Origin: Thermococcus pacificus | GTDB taxonomy: Archaea; Methanobacteriota_B; Thermococci; Thermococcales; Thermococcaceae | Direction of reading: 5' to 3' | Assembly: GCF_002214485.1 (NCBI RefSeq) | Contig: NZ_CP015102.1 | Location: 310,001 to 374,000 of the forward strand | Length of the DNA: 64,000 nucleotides | Part shown: positions 58,579 to 64,000 of the stretch, one piece after another | How positions within the stretch are numbered: the first letter of the stretch is position 1 | How the letters are laid out: each line of letters begins with the position of its first letter | Position numbers and translations under genes: made by a program | Notes under the pieces: model-generated | Seen by the model: only the letters and a program-made list of their open reading frames with translations | Told to the model about the DNA's origin: nothing | Database searches by the model: none

Positions 58579-59826
58579 ATGGGAAGGAAAGCCGGAGTGG
58601 TTATACTGGTCATCTTCGCCCTTTTTGTCGTGTTTTCAAACGCGGGCGTGAGCGATGAGGACATTGCCAACTGGGAGAACGTCAACTACTGGAAGGACAA
58701 CCCGCGAATGGCGTATCCCTCGTGGTTCTCCGTCTTCGGGGACAGGACCCCTACTAGCTCTCTGAAGCCGGCGGTTCTTGGGGAGAACGGCTCGGTGGTG
58801 TACGAGTTTTCCTACGAACATACCTACCATGACAAGCCGAGTGATGTTAGGTTCTACGGCCTTCCCTACGGTAGAGAGGTTGAAATAAGTGTTTTAAGGC
58901 CCGATGGAATACGGGTGCCCCTTTACAAGGGTATCGCAACCTCCAGCAATCTCAGCATCAACACCAACATGCGCACCGGTGTCGTCTCCTCGCTTTCCGA
59001 TGTCCTAAACCTCAGCGAAGCCGATTACGTCCTCTTCTCCGCAACAGAGCTCCTTTTCTCCCGCAATGGAAATATGGAGACCCTAAACGGAAAGTACGTC
59101 TTCGAAGTTCGCCTGGCTGGGAACGCCACCCCCTCCGTCGAAATCCTCGGAACCTGCTACGGTCTCCTGGGGACGGACTCCTACGGTAGGGACATGTGGG
59201 TGGGCTTCGTCAAGGGGATGAACAACACCCTCTACCTCGCGTTCTTCACGACGGTCATAATAGTCTTCCTTGGAGCTATCATAGGCATCCTCTCGGGCTA
59301 CGTTGGCGGTTTCCTTGGAGAGTTCATGACGTTCCTTCTGGAGGTCCTCGTGGCCCTGCCGATGCTTCCCATCCTGGTCGTAATGGTGTGGCTCTTCTCC
59401 ACACAGGGCTACGGCGAACAGGTCAGAATAAACTCCGTCCTCTTCATGTTCTTCGTCGCCCTTCTAACCCTGGGGAAGTTCGCCAAGACGGTCAGGACGA
59501 TGACGATAAGGGAGAAGGTGAACGAATACGTCAGCGCTGCAGTGAGTATGGGCGCCGGCACGCTCTGGGTTCTGAGAAAGCACATACTTCCCCCCGTCGG
59601 GGAGTTTTCCCTCATGTACTCAACCATACTCCTGGCCAGGATAGTGGCGCTGATATCGGTTTTTGGGTTCTTTGGCCTGATCCCGGGCACCAACTGGGGC
59701 TCCTTCATGATAGAGGCCATGAATCAGGGGGCGCTTTACGGCGGTTACTGGTGGTGGATAGTGGCTCCGGGCTTTGCAATGGCAGTTCTGAGCGCAGGTC
59801 TGGCGTTGTTCTCTTCCAGAGGTTAG
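58579..59826 (+). CDS. ABC transporter permease, DppC-like, with large external insert
   Basis: The 415-residue protein pairs with the preceding permease. TM1 (about 6-24, VVILVIFALFVVFSNAGVS) is followed by about 185 external residues, with N-x-S/T sequons and a beta-like composition, before the permease core starts at GTDSYGRDMWVGFVKGMNNTL (about 195). Five helices follow, with the coupling motif REKVNEYVSAAVSMGAGTLWVLRKHILP (about 312-338). DppC proteins are normally about 280-300 residues, so the external domain is an addition. It ends directly against the convergent GTPase gene. Confidence 0.87.
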   Translation: MGRKAGVVILVIFALFVVFSNAGVSDEDIANWENVNYWKDNPRMAYPSWFSVFGDRTPTSSLKPAVLGENGSVVYEFSYEHTYHDKPSDVRFYGLPYGREVEISVLRPDGIRVPLYKGIATSSNLSINTNMRTGVVSSLSDVLNLSEADYVLFSATELLFSRNGNMETLNGKYVFEVRLAGNATPSVEILGTCYGLLGTDSYGRDMWVGFVKGMNNTLYLAFFTTVIIVFLGAIIGILSGYVGGFLGEFMTFLLEVLVALPMLPILVVMVWLFSTQGYGEQVRINSVLFMFFVALLTLGKFAKTVRTMTIREKVNEYVSAAVSMGAGTLWVLRKHILPPVGEFSLMYSTILLARIVALISVFGFFGLIPGTNWGSFMIEAMNQGALYGGYWWWIVAPGFAMAVLSAGLALFSSRG

Positions 59827-60900
59827 CTACTCCATTACCACCACTACACCCTTCCACTTCTTTCCGAAGCACTCGCTCGCGAGGACGTGTTTTCCAGTTA
59901 GTTCTTCAAGGAGCTTAACAGCGGGACCACACTTCTTGAAGCCTGTCGCTATCCCGACCGCGAAGCCCTCTATCTCCCTGACTCCAACGCGCTTCTGGTT
60001 GTCCAGCTTTTCCCGAAGTTCATCCCCGTATTTCCACAGTATCCTCCTCGGGTCAAGGAGCAGGTCTTTCTCAATCCCCTCCAGGATATCTTCGAAGTCC
60101 CATTTGAACTCCTGCGGCCTTTCTTCTCCCTTCCCAAAGAGTGTGAAGCGGCCGGTCTGCCATTCCCTGAGGAACCATCTAGCCGTCTCCTCAAGGTCAA
60201 CCTCGCCACCAGTCTTTATCAGACCCCGTCTCTCACCTATCTTTCTGAGTATCTCCTCCTCGCTCTCAAAGTCCTCGATTTCGAACTTCTCAGTCAGGGC
60301 CTCCTTCCGCGTTTCGAGAATGCGCGAAATTAGCTTTAAAGCGGGCTTAACGGGTTCCTCTATCTTGTCAGCCGGAAAGCCGCCCTTTATGACCAGCTCG
60401 TCAAAGTCATCGATGGGAATCACTCCCGGTGAATCCAGAAGCCATATCCTCTTGCTCAGCCTTATGAGCTGTTTTCCCTTTGTGTAGCCGGGTATCGGTG
60501 CCGTTCCAACGGCCCTCCTGCCCTTGAGGGTGTTGATTATCGTGCTCTTGCCGACGTTGGGATAGCCGATGAGGGCCACCTTAACTCTCTCCTTCTCCTC
60601 GAGGAGGGGCTTCGCGAGCTTTTTTATCTCATTCCGCAGGATTCCAGTGCCCTTTCTCTCCCTCGCGCTGATGAAGACAACCGGAATCTCGCTCTTCCTC
60701 TTGTACTCCTCGGCCCACTCCTTTGGGACCAGATCAGCCTTGTTCATGACTATGAGAAGTGGCTTGCCTTCTTCCATGATTAGCCTCTCAAGCTTCCTGT
60801 TACGCGTTCCTATGGGATCCCTCGCGTCGACGACCTCGACTACGACGTCCGCTTCATCTATTACCTCCCTCACCACTCTCCAAGCCTTTCTCGCCTTCAT
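59827..60900 (-). CDS. Circularly permuted GTPase (YlqF/YawG type), ribosome-assembly-like
   Basis: The 357-residue GTPase has its G motifs in permuted order: G4 VMNKADLV (about 51-58) and G5 FISARERKGTG come first, then G1 IGYPNVGKSTIIN (about 112-124), G2 region TKGKQ and G3 LLDSPGVI (about 154-161). Such proteins (YlqF/RbgA, Nog2, Lsg1) act in late large-ribosomal-subunit assembly; an archaeal role there is probable but inferred. A C-terminal helical domain of about 180 residues follows. The 5' end overlaps the upstream TIGR04076 gene by 47 bp in a different frame. GGTGGTGCGAG precedes the ATG. Confidence 0.9.
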   Translation of the reverse strand: MKARKAWRVVREVIDEADVVVEVVDARDPIGTRNRKLERLIMEEGKPLLIVMNKADLVPKEWAEEYKRKSEIPVVFISARERKGTGILRNEIKKLAKPLLEEKERVKVALIGYPNVGKSTIINTLKGRRAVGTAPIPGYTKGKQLIRLSKRIWLLDSPGVIPIDDFDELVIKGGFPADKIEEPVKPALKLISRILETRKEALTEKFEIEDFESEEEILRKIGERRGLIKTGGEVDLEETARWFLREWQTGRFTLFGKGEERPQEFKWDFEDILEGIEKDLLLDPRRILWKYGDELREKLDNQKRVGVREIEGFAVGIATGFKKCGPAVKLLEELTGKHVLASECFGKKWKGVVVVME

Positions 60901-61189
60901 CTCGCACCACCGTTATCTCGAAGATGACCGTCCCGCCGTCGGTGTAAGGCGGCCCGGGGTCGAGGCACTGCACGTAAGCTTTCTCTCCCCTGCCAAGCCC
61001 TAGTTCCTCCGGCTTAATACCCTTTCGCAGTGCAACTATGTACGGCAACAGCGATGCGAATGCATGGGTGCACACCGCATCCGTCTCCTTTAGGTTTATT
61101 CTGGGGCCTTCAATGGTTACTCTGTCTCCCAAGCGAAAAACGGGGCACTTCCCCCGAATTTCTACTATGCGAGCCTCCAGTTTTTCCAT
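60854..61189 (-). CDS. TIGR04076 family protein
   Basis: The 111-residue protein shows the family features: GKCPVFRLGDRVTIEGPRI near the start, VCTHAFASLLPYIVALRKGI in the middle, and YVQCLDPGPPYTDGGTVIFEI. Three cysteines (KCPVF, VCTHA, VQCLD) and a histidine are conserved positions and may bind metal or a cofactor. Function is unknown. Start is the ATG at 61189 following GGTGGGGTTC. Its last 47 bp overlap the GTPase reading frame, so the two are surely cotranscribed. Confidence 0.88.
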   Translation of the reverse strand: MEKLEARIVEIRGKCPVFRLGDRVTIEGPRINLKETDAVCTHAFASLLPYIVALRKGIKPEELGLGRGEKAYVQCLDPGPPYTDGGTVIFEITVVRDEGEKGLESGEGGNR

Positions 61190-61281
61190 GAACCCCACCG
61201 AAATCTAAATAAGGATTGAAGTTCAAAAAACTATTCAGAATGAGAAACTGTTTATAGATAACATTGATGGTGGTGCTTAAC

Positions 61282-62727
61282 GTGTCCGAGGATATTGAGA
61301 CGAAGATTCGCCGTTTGAGGGAGCTGGGTAAAACCAGTGCAGAACCCGAAGCCCCCAAAACCGCTGTTCCTCCGGTTAGGAAACCTCCAAGGAAGCCCCG
61401 TACCGTGGGAAGCCTCAGGGAAAGGGAGAGGAGAAAGAGGATTCTCACCGGCGTCGCAGTACTCCTCATCGTCATTCTCATAATCTCTGTCGGTGCCTAT
61501 GTTTACATCCAGAATCGGGCCGCCAAACAGCTCACAGAGGAGAAGAACAAGAAGCTCAGGGAAGTGTACACCTACTTCAAGGGAGACATTGTAAACTCGT
61601 CCAGGAACTGTACCTTCGGGCCCATAGAGGTGAGGAATGAGCTCATCAACCGGATAAACGCCGCTCAGTCGCTTGATGAGATCAGGGCCATTGATGTCAA
61701 AGCCTTCTACGATCAGGCCGTGAGCGATTACAAGGAGTGCCTTGCCAAGATAGAAAGCATGAAGTACGAGAAGGTTCTGAACCAGACCAAGGCCGAGAAG
61801 ATAAGGGCGATAGAGACCGAATTCCAGAGCATACTGGCAATGCCACTCCCGGACGACCTCAGGACGAAGGTAGTGAACTCGATGAAGAGCCTCGAGGAGC
61901 AAGTCATGAGCGCGGAGACCATCGATCAGGTCAACTCCGTTAACGCCGCCCCTTACCTCCTCGAACTCTGGAGGGACTATTACTACTACAGGATCGACAC
62001 CATACCCGGCCAGGAGGTCATCCTCGAGAGGGACAACGTCAAGAGGATAGTCAGCAAGTCGGATGCCAAGGCGATCCTCGGCGGAGTCCTTGACTACAAG
62101 GAGCTCATGGAGTACAACGTTTACAAGGTCGAGTACGTTGACATCGCCCTCGTCCTCACACGGGACAGGATAAACGGCGCCTTCCTCGCTCCGGGAGACA
62201 AGGTCATGGTCTTCGCCAAGAACTCCACCAACGCGCCGTTCATGGAGATAGCCAACGAGGGCTACGTCCAGCTTGTCCTCCTCCCGACCGATGCTGGCGT
62301 TATATCAGTCGACGAGGCCCAGAGCCAGAGCAGCTCCTCGAGCGTCTCATCCAGCACCCAGTATAGCGAGGATCACTCGACCACCTACAACCCGGGGGAC
62401 TTGACCATAAGCGACGGCCAGAGCACGAGCGACACCTACACCAACACCCAGAGCTCCAGCCAGAGCGCCTCCGCCAGCTACAGCTACTCCGTCGACCTCG
62501 CCGAGATACTCAAGGCTATAGCGGCCGGAAAGATACAGGCCAGCGACGAGGTCAGGGAGCAGCTCAGGGCCTACGGCTGGGAGATAGTCGACCTCGAGAA
62601 GGAGTCTGGGATGCTCGTGCTCAAACCGGACGCCCAGTTCCTCGTGGTAATAAGGGTGCCCTCGATCTTCGTGCCCGACATACTATCCAACCAGCAGTAC
62701 CTGTACATAGCCAAGATTGCGACCTGA
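61282..62727 (+). CDS. DUF515 membrane-anchored envelope protein
   Basis: The 481-residue protein has a basic, Pro-rich cytosolic N-terminus (about 1-50), one transmembrane helix (ILTGVAVLLIVILIISVGAYVYI, about 54-76), a helical external region, a conserved beta region with VEYVDIALVLTRDRINGAFL, a long Ser/Thr-rich low-complexity stretch (about 345-415), and a terminal domain ending PSIFVPDILSNQQYLYIAK. This fits the archaeal DUF515 family. GGTGGTGCTTAAC precedes the GTG at 61282. It heads a run of three genes (exported protein, then a Lys-rich protein cut by the window) that together look like an envelope or pilus-type machine; that idea is inference. Confidence 0.8.
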   Translation: MSEDIETKIRRLRELGKTSAEPEAPKTAVPPVRKPPRKPRTVGSLRERERRKRILTGVAVLLIVILIISVGAYVYIQNRAAKQLTEEKNKKLREVYTYFKGDIVNSSRNCTFGPIEVRNELINRINAAQSLDEIRAIDVKAFYDQAVSDYKECLAKIESMKYEKVLNQTKAEKIRAIETEFQSILAMPLPDDLRTKVVNSMKSLEEQVMSAETIDQVNSVNAAPYLLELWRDYYYYRIDTIPGQEVILERDNVKRIVSKSDAKAILGGVLDYKELMEYNVYKVEYVDIALVLTRDRINGAFLAPGDKVMVFAKNSTNAPFMEIANEGYVQLVLLPTDAGVISVDEAQSQSSSSSVSSSTQYSEDHSTTYNPGDLTISDGQSTSDTYTNTQSSSQSASASYSYSVDLAEILKAIAAGKIQASDEVREQLRAYGWEIVDLEKESGMLVLKPDAQFLVVIRVPSIFVPDILSNQQYLYIAKIAT

Positions 62728-62737
62728 GGTGGTGGGC

Positions 62738-63745
62738 ATGAAACGCCTAGTAGCGACCCTCTTTATTCTTTTGTTAGCCTCTTCTCTGGTTAGTGCCGAG
62801 ACTTACACCCTCCCCGGCGAGACCCCAGATAAGAAGCCCTACAACAACATAGGCATTCTCGGGGAGGTTATGGTCGACCTCAACGTCACGATAGTCAATA
62901 CCGCACCCTTCCCCAAGTTCGTCATAGTCAACCCAAGGTATGATTTTAACGTCTTCAGGCTCTCCGGTGATGAGGGGATGACATCCTTCCGCGTGAACGG
63001 TGGCTCCTACCACGTTCCCTCCCGCCTGGACAGGACGTCCCTTAACTACTACATCGGCTTCTGGGTCATGCCCTACGAAACGGTCGTCGTGAACTTCCGC
63101 ATTCCCTACAACAACTCCTACCTGCTCCAGACCGCGGACTACCAGTCGGTCTGCGGGGACTCCGCTAAAATAACCAACGTGACCTACTACGTCGTCAACG
63201 GGAGCCTCGAATACGGTGGTCACATCGAGGTTCCGGACGACATCTCCACGCTCAGCTGCGGCGTCATGTACCCCCAGCTGGTGAACACCCCCAAGATAAT
63301 CTCCACGAGGGCCATGTTCCCCATGAACGACGGGCACATAAAGGTCCTCAAGTATGAGGGGACCGTCACCTTCCGGCTCACCAACGCCCCTAACAGGGCC
63401 GGCGTTTTCAACACCTTCTTCGCCGCCTCGATACCGGTTATATTCAAGGACGCGAGGATGTACAACTTCACCCCCAACTACACCATGACCTACCGCGAGT
63501 ACATGGACGAGTTCGTGTGGAAGTACAAGGGTCTCAACCCGCCAGAGAAGAGCCAGCCCCAGCCGCTTCCCAGCATGTCCAACATGTTCCAGCTTTCCAA
63601 CACCCTCCTCACGGGGGTCAGCGTTGGCACCCCGGAGATAGAACCCCCTGGGGAAGCTGGACTCGACTTCCCGGTCTGGATAATATTCATGGGCAGTAGT
63701 GTTGAGATAAAATACCACGTCGAATGGACTGCTCAGGGGCGGTGA
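62738..63745 (+). CDS. Exported protein of unknown family following DUF515
   Basis: The 335-residue protein has a signal peptide (MKRLVATLFILLLASSLVSA, cleavage near residue 20) and a beta-rich ectodomain with several N-x-S/T sequons and conserved-looking stretches such as FPKFVIVNPRYDFNVF and YIGFWVMPYETVVVNFRIPY. Two cysteines (VCGDS, LSCGV) could form a disulfide. No C-terminal membrane anchor or CGP-CTERM is seen. GAGGTGGTGGGC precedes the ATG at 62738, 10 bp after the DUF515 stop. It probably works with the DUF515 protein outside the membrane. Confidence 0.75.
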   Translation: MKRLVATLFILLLASSLVSAETYTLPGETPDKKPYNNIGILGEVMVDLNVTIVNTAPFPKFVIVNPRYDFNVFRLSGDEGMTSFRVNGGSYHVPSRLDRTSLNYYIGFWVMPYETVVVNFRIPYNNSYLLQTADYQSVCGDSAKITNVTYYVVNGSLEYGGHIEVPDDISTLSCGVMYPQLVNTPKIISTRAMFPMNDGHIKVLKYEGTVTFRLTNAPNRAGVFNTFFAASIPVIFKDARMYNFTPNYTMTYREYMDEFVWKYKGLNPPEKSQPQPLPSMSNMFQLSNTLLTGVSVGTPEIEPPGEAGLDFPVWIIFMGSSVEIKYHVEWTAQGR

Positions 63746-63751
63746 GAGTCT

Positions 63752-64000
63752 GTGTTCGACGAGAAGAAAAAGAAGAAAGAGGTCTCGTGGATCGATGAGA
63801 TACTCAACGGTGAGGATAACCTTCTCGAGAGCATGCTTAACGGTGAGAAAAAGAAGGGGACGAAGGAAAAGGAGGAGCTTCCCCTCCTTGGGAGTGGGGG
63901 AGGCGTAAACTTGGAGGAAATCCTGAGCACTCCCACTACCCCTGAGGAGGCCGTCGGGAGCAGGCCCACGGGAGCCGACATCCTGGGAGAGATACTGACC
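63752..64000 (+). CDS. Partial Lys-rich cytosolic protein, runs off the window
   Basis: Eighty-three codons are visible from a GTG at 63752 (ribosome site GGTGAGAGTCT), beginning MFDEKKKKKEVSWIDEILNG. A short motif recurs: SWIDEILNGE, LLESMLNGE, NLEEILS, DILGEIL, each an amphipathic helix turn with I/L-L spacing. This region looks like a disordered tether with several short docking helices. The main domain is beyond the edge; in this gene context a secretion ATPase or assembly factor is possible but unsupported. Confidence 0.6.
   Translation, partial: MFDEKKKKKEVSWIDEILNGEDNLLESMLNGEKKKGTKEKEELPLLGSGGGVNLEEILSTPTTPEEAVGSRPTGADILGEILT

Overview
The window is chromosomal DNA of a hyperthermophilic euryarchaeon of the order Thermococcales, most likely a Thermococcus species. 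The markers are a CGP-CTERM surface protein, a family D DNA polymerase beside Orc1/Cdc6, RadA and NucS, archaeal CarS and CoaD, ADP-forming acyl-CoA synthetase alpha subunits, a tRNA gene with encoded CCA, GAGGTGAT-type ribosome sites and archaeal TATA boxes. Gene order at the left end (enolase, PadR, MMPL exporter, radical SAM) recalls my memory of the T. kodakarensis TK2106-TK2109 segment. Starts were chosen from ribosome sites and TATA spacing, so several are shorter than the longest open frame.

0-25 kb is mostly housekeeping: a surface protein, enolase, a divergent PadR/MMPL pair, a biotin-synthase-like radical SAM enzyme (candidate LipS1), an Lrp regulator, dITP pyrophosphatase, adenosine-specific kinase, a cofactor-depleted SPASM protein, MoaE, a ThiF/MoeB-like enzyme with MoaD, CarS, an NSun6-like RNA methyltransferase, a flippase-like protein, NAD kinase, Kae1, an ADP-forming synthetase alpha subunit, CoaD, TPI and tRNA-Gln. 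Just after the tRNA lies a ~307-bp block bounded by inverted repeats.

25-38 kb is the replication-repair core. DP2, DP1 and Orc1/Cdc6 form one tightly packed minus-strand operon. The origin (about 33.4-35.1 kb) lies upstream of cdc6, with many ORB-type repeats, two of extended form in inverted orientation around an AT-rich stretch. Beyond it are a K+ channel, RadA and NucS. Some ORB-like motifs are inside the DP1 linker coding sequence, and others lie far away at coaD/tpiA, the mtnP promoter and the trpS leader.

38-42 kb holds a DUF473 protein, a PAC2-family protein, MTA phosphorylase with an MTA/SAH deaminase-like enzyme, and a macrodomain protein. 42.2-47.4 kb is an accessory, partly decayed region: an unrecognised secreted protein with a frame break, three overlapping membrane-protein genes (one with a frame break), bifunctional Nnr, and a 5'-truncated alpha-amylase pseudogene.

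47.4-64 kb contains an HTH-DUF211-HTH operon, a second ADP-forming synthetase alpha subunit, TrpS, a frame-broken membrane protein, an FAH-family enzyme, an OPT transporter with a small partner, a Trm14-like methyltransferase, two ABC permeases without ATPase or binding protein, a circularly permuted GTPase, a TIGR04076 protein, and a DUF515-led envelope cluster cut by the window edge. No rRNA, CRISPR array or complete insertion sequence was seen.
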